Part shown: positions 51,855 through 61,141 of the stretch, one piece after another
How the letters are laid out: each line of letters opens with the position of its first letter
How positions within the stretch are numbered: the first letter of the stretch is position 1
Position numbers and translations under genes: made by a program
Notes under the pieces: generated by a model
Databases searched by the model: none
What the model saw: the letters and a program-made list of their open reading frames with translations, nothing else
What the model was told of the DNA's origin: nothing
DNA from: Campylobacter concisus
Lineage (GTDB): Bacteria; Campylobacterota; Campylobacteria; Campylobacterales; Campylobacteraceae
Assembly (NCBI RefSeq): GCF_003048595.2
Contig: NZ_CP049270.1
Coordinates: 1,240,001 to 1,304,000, forward strand
Length of the DNA: 64,000 nt
Direction of reading: 5' to 3'

Positions 51855-54128
51855 TTACGCTTTACTTATGCTAACGCCAACATTTGTAACCATAGTCGCA
51901 GCCACTGGACCCTCAGCTGGATCAAGAAGCACGCTTGTGTTAAGTCCCACGTGATCTATGCTCTTAAGGCCTGGTGTGATGTGTCCAAAGCCGTGATAGA
52001 TAAAGAGCGTATCTTCTCTAATGCCCTCAGTCACCATAAGCTTGCCCTTTTGCTCGCCAAATTTATTTTTAACCAAAACCATGTCACCGTCACGTAAATT
52101 TTGCTTTTTAGCTGTTTTTGGATTTATCCAGATAGGGCTATCGCTCATGAGGTCATTTAAAAATGGCACTGCTTGGGTGTGGCCGTTAGTATGGACAGGC
52201 GTTTTACCACAAGTTAAGCAAAGCTCGTGTCCGTCAAATGTATCCATATCTTTATCATTTAGCGCGCCATATCCTGCAAACTGCGCCTCGACATCAGGCA
52301 AAAATAGCTCTATCTTGCCGCTTTTTGTTTTAAGCTTAGCCATATCATCCATTAGACCATTTTCACCTACAAATTTAGAAGCAACTGGATATTTAGCAAC
52401 AAATTTCTCGATCATGCCTTTTTCTCTAAACAAAATTCCCGGCTCATCCCACGTAATAAAGCCATCTTTTTCAAGCGCAGCAAGTAAATTTACATCTCCA
52501 CCAGCTTGCTGCATCCTAAACTCACGTATGTCATTCCAAGTGTAAAGCTCATCTATCTTCATGCGGCGTGCTAGCTCTCTAAAGATAAACGCCCCATCTT
52601 TTGTGTCGCCAACTGGATCAATAACTTTATTTCTTATCATATAAGCTGGCTTTAGACCTGACTTATCCTCTATGCCCTCGTCGCGCTCTAGGTAGCTGCT
52701 CTCAGGCAAGATGACATCAGCAAATGTCGCCATATCGTTTAGATAGACATCACTTACTACGATAAAATCAAGCTTCTTCATCGCCTCTATGCTCTTCATC
52801 GTCTCAGCAACGTTTATTAGGTGATTAAATCGGATGTTAAACCAGCCTTTTATGGCGTAAGGCTTTTCGTTTAAGATAGCGTCATTTATATCCATCAAAA
52901 CGCCATGTTTTCTGCTTACAAATTTATGCCTACCAGTCTCGCCAGCGAAGTCTAGTCTAGTGACTTTTGGTACTTTAAATTTCTCATCTGGATTTTTAAG
53001 AACTGGAAATTTATCCTCGCCAACTAGCTTGTTAAAGGTTTTTGCATTTTTGCCACCAAAAAGACCGCCTTTAACCTCCCAGTTACCCATCATCGCATTT
53101 GCCACCATGATGGCTTTTGTTCTCATGTATTCGGCTTTTGTGGTGGTTGTCTTATGCCCAAAATCAAAAATAACTCTTGGAGCAGCTTTATAAATTTCAT
53201 CAGCGATACGTCTAACATCACTTGCTTTTATGCCAGTGATCGCTTCTTGCCATTCAGGCGTTTTGCCCTCTACGCTTTTAACGATCTCATCAAAGCCAAT
53301 TGTAAATTTTTCTATAAATTCTTTATCGTAAGTGCCATTTTGTATCCATGTATTTATGATAGCTAGCACAAAAGCTAGATCGGTACCAGGTCTAACTGGC
53401 AGCCACTCATCAGCCTTCGAAGCCACCACGCTAAATCTTGGCTCAAGCACAAGCAGCTTTGTATCTTTTTTAGCCGCAAATTTAGCAAGTTTTTTAGCAT
53501 CAGCTATGACGATGCCTTCAAAGAGGTTGTGACCAAAATTTACAATATATTTTGCATTTGCAAAGTCTCTTTTTAGCTTAGCTATGCCATACATCTGCTC
53601 GCAGACCATTTGATAGGTGATCGGACAGCACGAAAAGTGTGAAAAACAGTTTGGCGAGCCGTAAGCTGAGGCAAAATTTACCATCAGCTTATGCGTTTGC
53701 GAGCTTTTACAGGTAAATACAAAGCTTTCTGGGCCATACTTTTGCTTTATCTCAAGCATTTTTGAAGCAACTAGATCAAGTGCTTCGTCCCAGCTGGCCT
53801 CGCGCCACTTATTTTCGCCTCTCTCACCAACCCTGATCAAAGGCTTTTTGACTCTATTTTCGTCATAAAGCTGGCTAAAACCAGAGCCACCTCTTGCACA
53901 AAGCGAAGTTGCCGTACCACCAGCTTTTGGATTACCGCTTAAGAAGCAAATTTTATTATAAACGACCTTTGCTTCAATAGGGCATCTTGAAGAGCACATC
54001 TCGCAAAAGCTGCGGACGTACTTCTCATCTTGCTTTGCAGCATTTTCCAAAGCACCACCCGGTAAGGACGATGCAACCATACTAACTCCAGCACCGAATT
54101 TTAAAAATTCTCGTCTATTTAAGCTCAT
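51855..54128 (-). CDS. psrA: Polysulfide/thiosulfate reductase molybdopterin subunit
   Basis: The 757-residue catalytic subunit. A Tat signal (SLNRREFLKFGAG) sends it folded to the periplasm. The N-terminal cluster motif is CEMCSSRCPIEAKV with a later Cys in SLCARGGSG; the Mo-ligand region reads CFSHFSCCPITYQM, using Cys and not Sec. The molybdopterin-guanine-dinucleotide domains run to the C-terminus. Size equals Wolinella PsrA. Polysulfide, thiosulfate and tetrathionate reductases are related, so the sulfur substrate is inferred mainly from the PsrC type of the operon. Confidence 0.88.
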   Translation of the reverse strand: MSLNRREFLKFGAGVSMVASSLPGGALENAAKQDEKYVRSFCEMCSSRCPIEAKVVYNKICFLSGNPKAGGTATSLCARGGSGFSQLYDENRVKKPLIRVGERGENKWREASWDEALDLVASKMLEIKQKYGPESFVFTCKSSQTHKLMVNFASAYGSPNCFSHFSCCPITYQMVCEQMYGIAKLKRDFANAKYIVNFGHNLFEGIVIADAKKLAKFAAKKDTKLLVLEPRFSVVASKADEWLPVRPGTDLAFVLAIINTWIQNGTYDKEFIEKFTIGFDEIVKSVEGKTPEWQEAITGIKASDVRRIADEIYKAAPRVIFDFGHKTTTTKAEYMRTKAIMVANAMMGNWEVKGGLFGGKNAKTFNKLVGEDKFPVLKNPDEKFKVPKVTRLDFAGETGRHKFVSRKHGVLMDINDAILNEKPYAIKGWFNIRFNHLINVAETMKSIEAMKKLDFIVVSDVYLNDMATFADVILPESSYLERDEGIEDKSGLKPAYMIRNKVIDPVGDTKDGAFIFRELARRMKIDELYTWNDIREFRMQQAGGDVNLLAALEKDGFITWDEPGILFREKGMIEKFVAKYPVASKFVGENGLMDDMAKLKTKSGKIELFLPDVEAQFAGYGALNDKDMDTFDGHELCLTCGKTPVHTNGHTQAVPFLNDLMSDSPIWINPKTAKKQNLRDGDMVLVKNKFGEQKGKLMVTEGIREDTLFIYHGFGHITPGLKSIDHVGLNTSVLLDPAEGPVAATMVTNVGVSISKA

Positions 54129-54368
54129 CTTTCTCCCTTTAAAAGATATTTGCCTTTAGTTATTTAAAGTTGAAAATAAAATTAAATTTTACTTAATATT
54201 TATATTTAGATTTTTAGTTTTAAAAAATGAGCATTCTAATATCAAAATGAATAAAATTCTAAAAATGATAGATTTAATTAATATAATTTTTAACGCGATC
54301 TTATAAAAATTTTGAATATAAAATTTTGATTAAGGATTTTGAATAGAAATTAAAAATTTTAAAGAGAT
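54129..54368. other. AT-rich psr upstream region
   Basis: About 240 bases between the psrA start and the dcu terminator, without a gene. It should hold the psr promoter, but no confident -10 or operator was picked out. Confidence 0.45.
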
Positions 54369-54373
54369 TTAAA

Positions 54374-54395
54374 AAGCCGAGAAAGATCTCGGCTT
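54374..54395 (-). terminator. Intrinsic terminator of the dcu gene
   Basis: AAGCCGAGA and TCTCGGCTT form a perfect 9-bp stem with the loop AAGA. On the minus strand five T residues follow at once, 19 bases after the dcu stop: a classical intrinsic terminator. Confidence 0.85.
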
Positions 54396-54413
54396 AAGTT
54401 TGATTTAAAATAC

Positions 54414-55901
54414 TTATAAAAGTATCGGAGCTATCAAAAATCCAAGTGCGACAGAAAAAGCAATAGCTAAAACGCCTGGAATAAAAAAGGAGTGGTTGAA
54501 TATATATTTACCTATCCTAGTTGTTCCAGTATCATCCATTTGAACGGCTCCAAGAAGTGTCGGATATGTTGGCAACACAAATAATGCTGAAACTGCAGCA
54601 AATGATGCAACTAAAATATATGCGTCACCGTTATTTGCAGCAGTTAAACCAAGTGCGGCTATAACTGTAGGAATAAGTGCCTTTGCGGTAGCAGCTTGAG
54701 AATAAAGAAGCATACTAGCAAAAAATAGCGCAACAGCTAGCATAAACGGATAGTCTTTAACAAAATCACCTGCAAAATTTTTGATCGCATCGGTGTGATT
54801 TACCACAAAAGTATCTCCAAGCCACGCTACACCTAGCACGCAGACGCACGCGGTCATACCACTTTTAAATGTAGCTGTATTAAATAACTTATCGACTTTG
54901 ACACCACAAGTTAGTGTGATTAAAGTAGCGATAACTAGCATAAAGCTCATAATAGCGTTATCTCTAGTTAACACCAACGTCTTTGTAGGCTTATCTGGAT
55001 CTTCTACATATTTTACATTAGTGGTTGAGTCAGTTTTGACTTTTATATCTTTTGCGACTAGTTCATTAAATTTATCTGGACTTTTGGTCTCATAAATTTT
55101 TTCATAGCCTGTTACATAGCTTGGTTTTATCCAGCCTACGTTTTTACTAATAGCAGTAGCATATAAAACGACAGAAATAACGCCAACTAAGAATATTAAA
55201 ACAGATAATTTAGCTCCTTTTGGAAGCTCTTTTTTCTCTTCGATTTTAACATCTTTGATTAGCCCTTCTTTAAGTCTTCTTTGATACTCTTTATCGCTAC
55301 TTAGATCAAGATTATAAAATATATTTATAACAAGAGCTGTTAGCATACAACCAATAAAAGTTGTAGGTATCCAGATAGCTAATAGTAATGGATAGCTAAT
55401 GCCAAGTCCGCCCAAAGCATGCTCACCAGCCATAAATACAACCGCTGCTGAAACCGGGCTTGCAGTAATAGCTATCTGACTAGCAACAACAGCTATACTA
55501 AGAGGCGCACTAGGCTTAATGTTTTGTGTCTTTGCAACTTCGGTAATAACTGGAATCATAGAAAATGCTGTGTGTCCAGTACCAGCAAATACAGTTAGCA
55601 AGTAAGTGACAACTGGAGCTAAGAAATTTATGTATTTTGGATGTTTTCTTAGTATCCCTTCAGCTATTTGCACCAAATAATCAAGGCCACCAGCTACTTG
55701 CATCGCTGTAATAGCAGCTATAACGGACATAATGATTAAAATAACATCCCAAGGTATACTACCTGCTTTTAATCCAAGTCCTAAAGTTAAAACTACGACG
55801 CCAATACCACCAGCATAACCAATAGCCATACCGCCTAGTCTAACACCCAAGAATATCGCACCAAAAAGCACGATCAACTGTAATATCAATGAAATATCCA
55901 T
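54414..55901 (-). CDS. Anaerobic C4-dicarboxylate transporter (DcuA/DcuB family)
   Basis: A 495-residue inner-membrane exchanger for aspartate, fumarate, malate and succinate, with about ten to twelve helices. VFAGTGHTAFSMIPVITE, VASQIAITASPVSAAVVF and SLGLTAANNGDAYI-like segments are typical of Dcu. A hydrophilic loop (about 200-310) is longer than usual. It is 91 bases downstream of aspA on the same strand: AspA makes fumarate from aspartate and Dcu swaps it for succinate, supporting fumarate respiration. Whether it is DcuA or DcuB cannot be fixed by reading alone. Confidence 0.92.
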   Translation of the reverse strand: MDISLILQLIVLFGAIFLGVRLGGMAIGYAGGIGVVVLTLGLGLKAGSIPWDVILIIMSVIAAITAMQVAGGLDYLVQIAEGILRKHPKYINFLAPVVTYLLTVFAGTGHTAFSMIPVITEVAKTQNIKPSAPLSIAVVASQIAITASPVSAAVVFMAGEHALGGLGISYPLLLAIWIPTTFIGCMLTALVINIFYNLDLSSDKEYQRRLKEGLIKDVKIEEKKELPKGAKLSVLIFLVGVISVVLYATAISKNVGWIKPSYVTGYEKIYETKSPDKFNELVAKDIKVKTDSTTNVKYVEDPDKPTKTLVLTRDNAIMSFMLVIATLITLTCGVKVDKLFNTATFKSGMTACVCVLGVAWLGDTFVVNHTDAIKNFAGDFVKDYPFMLAVALFFASMLLYSQAATAKALIPTVIAALGLTAANNGDAYILVASFAAVSALFVLPTYPTLLGAVQMDDTGTTRIGKYIFNHSFFIPGVLAIAFSVALGFLIAPILL

Positions 55902-55992
55902 TGAAAACTCCTCTATTAAATTTTATAACTAAAATTTTTACTTAAGCGTGTCAGAATTTTGACACGCTTTTAATAATATTTTGCTTAAATTT

Positions 55993-57393
55993 CTACCTAA
56001 CCATGCTTGGATTTAGCATATTTTTTGGCTCTAAAATTTTATCGATCTCTTCTTTGCTTAGATAGCCTCTCTCTAGGCAGATATCGCCAACTGCTTTACC
56101 AGTTTGAAGGGCTTCTTTAGCAATGCTTGCAGATTTTTCATAGCCAATGTATGGGTTAAATGCAGTTACGATACCAACTGAGCCTAGAACTGATTTTAAG
56201 CAAGCTTCAGGATTTGCTGTTAGTTTTCTTACAGCTTTTTCAGCTAGTGTTTTCATCGCGTTTTCAAGGATAAATATAGAGTTAAATAACGCATAAGCAA
56301 TGCCTGGCTCAAATGCATTTAGCTCAAATTCGCCTCTTTCTGAGCAAAGCATGATAGTTACGTCGTTACCGATTACCTCGTAGCATGCTTCGCCTACAAC
56401 CTCAGCGATAACTGGGTTTACTTTGCCTGGCATGATTGAGCTGCCTGGTTGCATTTGTGGTAAATTTATCTCGCCAAGGCCGCATCTTGGACCTGAGTTC
56501 ATTAAGCGAAGGTCGTTTGCGATTTTTGAAAGTCTAACAGCTGCAGTTTTTAACGCACCACTTACGTGAACGAAGTCTGCTGTATCTTGTGTGGCTGCAA
56601 TGAAATCATCAGCTTTTTTGAAATCAACACCAGTGATATCTTTTAACTTTTTAACAACTACATTTTTATAATCAGGATGGCAGTTGATACCTGTACCAAT
56701 CGCAGTTGCACCCATATTTAGATATGTCATTGACTCACGTGCAGCTGTGATCTTTTCGATATCACTTTTAATGTAGCTTGCAAATGCATTAAATGTATTT
56801 CCAAGTGTTGTAGGAACTGCGTCCTCAAGCTCAGTTCTGCCCATTTTAATGATATCTTTAAAATCTTTTGCTTTTTTATCAAGCTCATCTTTTAGTAAAT
56901 TCATAGCAGCAAGCAAATCAGTAAGTTTTGCGTAAGTTGCTACTTTTATTGAGCTTGGATAAGTGTCATTTGTGCTTTGTCCAAGGTTTGTATGATCGTT
57001 TGGATGGATGTATTGATACTCACCTTTTTTATGACCCATGCTCTCAAGTGCGATATTTGTAATAACCTCATTTGCATTCATGTTTGTACTTGTTCCAGCA
57101 CCACCTTGAACCATATCAACCACAAATTGATCTAAAAACTCACCAGCTATTACTCTATCAGCGGCTTTTGCTAAAGTATCAGCGATCTTAGGATCTAAAA
57201 CGCCAACCTCTTTATTTGCAAGTGCAGCTGCTTTTTTGATTTGTGCAAATGCTTTTACAAAGTATGGATACTCTTTTAGTGTTCTACCGCTCATGTGAAA
57301 ATTTTCGGTAGCTCTAAATGTTTGGATACCATAATAAAAATCGTCAGAGATTTCCAACTCACCTATAAAATCGTGTTCTTTTCTGGTTGCCAT
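55993..57393 (-). CDS. aspA: Aspartate ammonia-lyase
   Basis: Deaminates aspartate to fumarate. Signature GSSIMPGKVNPV (about residues 315-326) with the catalytic Ser loop, MGRTELEDAVPTT, and GGAGTSTNMNANEV. I choose the second ATG (57393, MATRKEHDFIGE): AAGGAG lies 7 bases before it but only one base before the first ATG (57399), and the C. jejuni protein begins similarly. Length is 466. Campylobacter relies on AspA for aspartate and for fumarate as electron acceptor. Confidence 0.95.
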   Translation of the reverse strand: MATRKEHDFIGELEISDDFYYGIQTFRATENFHMSGRTLKEYPYFVKAFAQIKKAAALANKEVGVLDPKIADTLAKAADRVIAGEFLDQFVVDMVQGGAGTSTNMNANEVITNIALESMGHKKGEYQYIHPNDHTNLGQSTNDTYPSSIKVATYAKLTDLLAAMNLLKDELDKKAKDFKDIIKMGRTELEDAVPTTLGNTFNAFASYIKSDIEKITAARESMTYLNMGATAIGTGINCHPDYKNVVVKKLKDITGVDFKKADDFIAATQDTADFVHVSGALKTAAVRLSKIANDLRLMNSGPRCGLGEINLPQMQPGSSIMPGKVNPVIAEVVGEACYEVIGNDVTIMLCSERGEFELNAFEPGIAYALFNSIFILENAMKTLAEKAVRKLTANPEACLKSVLGSVGIVTAFNPYIGYEKSASIAKEALQTGKAVGDICLERGYLSKEEIDKILEPKNMLNPSMVR

Positions 57394-57399
57394 AACCAT

Positions 57400-58028
57400 T
57401 CTCCTTATAAAAAATGTATTAATGAAATTATATAGATATTTAGTACTTTAAATATTAATTACTACTTATTTTTTTTAAGCTTTGACTTTTAGCCTAGATA
57501 AAACGACCTTTGGAGAAAAATTTATAGTATCTTTTAAGCCATATTTAATAATATAGCTTAGACAAATTGTTATTTTAATAATAATATCACTTTTTTATTA
57601 TATAAAAAAGCTCATAATTAGCTCAAATTTATTTAAATTTTTTTAAGCTTAAAAGGTAAATATATAGAAAAAAATAACATAAAAATAAATATTAAATTAC
57701 ACTTTTTTTATATCCAAAAAAATATAAAAAAATAAAGTTAAATTTTATTTCTAATATTACTTAAGAAAGTAAAAACTAAGTAAATATCACCATATTCCAA
57801 AGTAAATTTATTATATTTTTAAATAGAGCCCTTAAACTAAGCATCATAAAAATATTATTTAATAAATTTTATTTTACTAATCTTACTAATACTTTAGAAA
57901 TTTCTTATTAATTTTCTTTCTTATTTATAAAGTCTTTTTATTGGATTTTGATAATTTTTATAAGCCATTTTTAATTTATATAATTAGATTAATATTTGTA
58001 AGAATTTGTAGTAAATATAAATTTTAAT
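57400..58028. other. Very AT-rich gap upstream of aspA
   Basis: About 630 bases without a gene on either strand. It presumably holds the aspA promoter. TTAGTA (57440-57445) and TTACTA (57459-57464) bracket the sequence closest to the start; see the frdC inverted repeat for a possibly related half-site. No RNA gene or repeat was recognised. Confidence 0.5.
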
Positions 58029-58052
58029 CTTGCCCCTACAATCAGGAGCAAG
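58029..58052 (-). terminator. Hairpin after the ABC-F gene
   Basis: On the minus strand CTTGCTCCT and AGGGGCAAG pair over 9 bases (one G-U) with a 6-base loop, 12 bases after the stop. No strong T-run follows. Confidence 0.5.
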
Positions 58053-58064
58053 GAATAACAAATT

Positions 58065-59654
58065 TTAGCTCTCAAGCCCCAAATTTGCTCTATACTCTTC
58101 ATATGTGCCTTTAAAATCAACCACTTCGCCATTGCCTTTTAGGTGTAAAATTCTATTTGCAAAGGCGTCTATTAGCTCCCTGTCGTGGCTCACACAGATA
58201 ACTGAGCCATTAAAATTATAAAATGCCTCGCCAAGCGCGATGATAGCTTCAAGATCGAGGTGGTTATTTGGCTCATCCATGACAAGTAAATTTGGTCTGT
58301 GAAGCATGAGCTGAGCTAGTCTTACTCGGTGTTTTTCGCCACCACTTAGCGCGCCAACTGCCTTTTCTTGCTCGGCACCGCTAAAGAGCATCCTGCCAAG
58401 GCACTTTCTGATCTCGTCTATGTCCTTGTTTTTGGCATCTTGCAAGTATTCATAAAGCTTTAGCTCGCCATCTATCTTATTTACCGTATCTTGCGCAAAA
58501 TATCCTAGCTCGATGGTCGCGCCTATATGTACCTCGCCCGCATCAGGCTTTAGCTCACCCATTATGATCTTGCAAAGCGTACTTTTACCAACACCGTTAT
58601 GACCGATGATAGCTAGCTTGTCGCCCTTTTCAAGCTTAAAGTTAAAGTTTTCAAATATCACTTTATCATCAAATTTCTTACTTACATTTTTAAGCTCTAT
58701 TAGCTCGTTTCCTATCTCGCGGTTTGCACGAAAAAGTATGCTAGGATCGCGTCTACTTGATACTGCGATCTCTGCGATATCTAATTTTTCAAGCTGTTTT
58801 GCACGAGAGGTCGCCTGCTTTGCCTTGCTCGCATTTGCTGAAAATCTCGCGATAAATTTCTCCAGCTCCTCTTTCTCTTTTAGCTTCTTGTCACGCTCCA
58901 TCTCATGCTGCTTTGCGATTAAATTTGCAGCCATATACCAGTCGTCATAGTTGCCTGAAAACTCGCGAATTTTCTTAAAATCCACATCCAAAATGTTTGT
59001 ACAAACTCTATTTAAAAAGTGCCTGTCGTGGCTGATAACCACAAGTGTACCCTCATGGCGGTTTAGCTCGTTTTCTAGCCATGCGATCGCGTCTATATCA
59101 AGGTTGTTTGTCGGCTCGTCTAAAAACAAGATGTCAGGCTTTGGAAATAGCACCTGCGCTAGTAAAACCTTAACTTTATCTGAGTTTTCAACCTCGCTCA
59201 TAAGCTTATCAAATTCATTTAGCCCAAGCGAGCTTAAAATTTTCTCTATCCTAGTCTCGTACTCGTAGCTTGGATCCTCTTCAGCGCTTATCATCTCAAG
59301 CTCGCTTAAGCGCTCGTTTATCTCATCTGTAAATTCCTCGCTCATATAGAGCTTCTCTTTCTCTTTTACAGCGTCATATAGGCGTTTGTTGCCATAAAGC
59401 ACCGCGTCTTTTAGCGTGAAATTTTCAAACGCAAACTGATCTTGCCCAAGCACACCCACTTTTAATCCATTTTCTATGATGATCTCGCCGCTAGTTGGCT
59501 CAATAGCTCCGCTTAAAATTTTTAAAAATGTCGATTTGCCAGCGCCATTTGCACCGATTAGTCCGTATCTGTTGTGGCGATTTAGCTTTAAATTTACATC
59601 CTCAAATAGCAAACTACTTGCAAATCTTTGAGTAAGTCCCCTAACTTCTAACAT
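58065..59654 (-). CDS. ABC-F ribosome-associated ATPase (YbiT type)
   Basis: A 529-residue soluble protein with two ABC domains and no membrane segment. Domain 1: Walker A GANGAGKST and LFLDEPTNNLD, with a degenerate signature (ENSDKVKVLLAQ) in place of LSGG, as in E. coli YbiT (530 residues). A charged linker (about 240-300) that contacts the E-site tRNA follows. Domain 2: GHNGVGKST, the intact signature ALSGGEKHRVRLAQ and LLVMDEPNNHLD. ABC-F proteins adjust translation elongation; resistance cannot be inferred. It is monocistronic, with a hairpin after it. Confidence 0.9.
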   Translation of the reverse strand: MLEVRGLTQRFASSLLFEDVNLKLNRHNRYGLIGANGAGKSTFLKILSGAIEPTSGEIIIENGLKVGVLGQDQFAFENFTLKDAVLYGNKRLYDAVKEKEKLYMSEEFTDEINERLSELEMISAEEDPSYEYETRIEKILSSLGLNEFDKLMSEVENSDKVKVLLAQVLFPKPDILFLDEPTNNLDIDAIAWLENELNRHEGTLVVISHDRHFLNRVCTNILDVDFKKIREFSGNYDDWYMAANLIAKQHEMERDKKLKEKEELEKFIARFSANASKAKQATSRAKQLEKLDIAEIAVSSRRDPSILFRANREIGNELIELKNVSKKFDDKVIFENFNFKLEKGDKLAIIGHNGVGKSTLCKIIMGELKPDAGEVHIGATIELGYFAQDTVNKIDGELKLYEYLQDAKNKDIDEIRKCLGRMLFSGAEQEKAVGALSGGEKHRVRLAQLMLHRPNLLVMDEPNNHLDLEAIIALGEAFYNFNGSVICVSHDRELIDAFANRILHLKGNGEVVDFKGTYEEYRANLGLES

Positions 59655-59716
59655 TATTTTTCCTTAAATTTATTTTTTGCGATTTTGCCTAAAATTTGAT
59701 TAAAAAGCCATTTCTG

Positions 59717-59917
59717 CTACTTTAGCCTAAAATGGCCTGTGATCTTGTAGTTATAAAGTATATTTTCTTCTTGTACGCCAGAGCCGATATTGTGGATAAT
59801 AAGCGGTGTTTGACCTTCAAATTTATCTGAGATTACGCCGATCTGGAGCCTAGCATCATTTTGCCAAAAAGACAAAATTTGCTAGGCAAAAAGAGCTAAA
59901 AGCAGAAATTTCTTCAT
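59717..59917 (-). pseudogene. Remnant of a DUF1287 family gene
   Basis: A 67-codon stretch, in frame from ATG (59915-59917, complement) to TAG (59717-59719), begins with a signal-peptide core MKKFLLLALFA and then meets an in-frame TAG. It continues with LQIGVISDKFEG and TPLIIHNIGSGVQEENI, LYNYKITGHFRLK, which is the C-terminal part of DUF1287 proteins (predicted periplasmic NlpC/P60-like amidases). Most of the middle, including the usual catalytic Cys, is missing. So the gene has lost a large internal piece and gained a stop. It lies just upstream of the ABC-F gene and 3 bases from the end of pgi. Confidence 0.75.
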
Positions 59918-59920
59918 TTT

Positions 59921-61141
59921 CTACTTTAAAAGCATAGTTTTTAAGATACGTTTTCCTATCTCAACGCCTGGCTGATCGTAGGTGTTGATGCCTAGCATGA
60001 TGCCAGTGGCCGAGGTAAGCAACTCGTAGTAGAAAATGAGCCAGCCAGCGTGAAACTCATCAAGCCTCTCAAGCGTGATAGTATCGACACTTATGCCCTC
60101 TTGCACTAGCGCCATAGCTGTCGCGTCGCATTGCAAATTTATAAGTTCATTTAGGCTTAGTCCTGCTACAAAATCGCACTCTTCAAGCCCTTTTAGGCTC
60201 AAATTTGGGATAGTCTTGTCGCTCGCGTGATCTTTTATCTTTATAAATGTCACGCTCTTATCTTTTACGCCGTCCATAATAAGCTGTAAAAAGCTGTGCT
60301 GATCACGGCTACCGACAAGTCCAACTGGAGTAAGGCCGACCCTTTTATAGTCTCTTTTTTTGCCAAGACTCTCCGCCCAAAGCTGCACGTACCAGTCGTT
60401 AAATTCAAAAAATCTATCGCAGTAGCTAAATATAACATTTATGCTGGCATTTCTGCTAGTAGCGTAGTGGTAAGCTTTAGCGACTATGGAGCTATCTTTT
60501 TGCTCGATGTATTGCTTCTTACAAGCAAGCGCACCCTCCAAAAGTGCCTTTATATCGTAGCCACAGATTCCAAGAGGCACAAGGCCGATCGCACTTAGCA
60601 CGCTAAATCTCCCACCCACGTTTTTTGGGATATTAAAAAATTTGATACCATTTTCTTTAGCGAAATTTTCTAAATTTGTCCCAAGGTCAGTTATGATGAG
60701 GAAATTTTTGCCTAAATTTTGAGGTTTAAAGTCATCAAGCAAACACTTAAAAATAGTGATCGTCTCGATCGTGTTGCCTGATTTTGAGCTTATTACAAAA
60801 AGCGTCTCGTCAAAATTTATCCCATCAAGCGTGCTTTTGTATCTACAAGGATCGACGTTATCTAAAAATAAAAGCTCTCTTTTTATCCCCTTTGTGCCAT
60901 CAAGCATCGATTTTAGCGCTTTTACGCCAAGACTGCTACCTCCAATGCCAACTAACACGACATTTTTGATATGAGCTAGTCCCTTTTTATACTCCTCAAT
61001 CTCGCCAAATAAATTTTGGCCAAGAGCTGGCAGGTGGTAGTAGCCTATCTCGCCACTTTCATACTCATCGTTTATACGTTTGGCGTAGGAGTCAATGACA
61101 TCGCTGCTTGCAAAGTTAAATTTAAATGAAGTCTCGATCAT
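59921..61141 (-). CDS. pgi: Glucose-6-phosphate isomerase (short form)
   Basis: Interconverts glucose 6-phosphate and fructose 6-phosphate. At 406 residues it is the short epsilonproteobacterial form, against about 550 in E. coli. VLVGIGGSSLGVKALK, ISSKSGNTIETI, GGRFSVLSAIG and EFHAGWLIFYYELL carry the sugar-phosphate and catalytic residues. In Campylobacter it serves gluconeogenesis and surface polysaccharide synthesis, consistent with galU overlapping it by 4 bases. Confidence 0.95.
   Translation of the reverse strand: MIETSFKFNFASSDVIDSYAKRINDEYESGEIGYYHLPALGQNLFGEIEEYKKGLAHIKNVVLVGIGGSSLGVKALKSMLDGTKGIKRELLFLDNVDPCRYKSTLDGINFDETLFVISSKSGNTIETITIFKCLLDDFKPQNLGKNFLIITDLGTNLENFAKENGIKFFNIPKNVGGRFSVLSAIGLVPLGICGYDIKALLEGALACKKQYIEQKDSSIVAKAYHYATSRNASINVIFSYCDRFFEFNDWYVQLWAESLGKKRDYKRVGLTPVGLVGSRDQHSFLQLIMDGVKDKSVTFIKIKDHASDKTIPNLSLKGLEECDFVAGLSLNELINLQCDATAMALVQEGISVDTITLERLDEFHAGWLIFYYELLTSATGIMLGINTYDQPGVEIGKRILKTMLLK

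Noticed and set aside
55241-55450. Possible disruption in the long hydrophilic loop of the Dcu transporter
   Set aside because: The frame is continuous and membrane helices resume normally on both sides, so it is a long loop and not a break.
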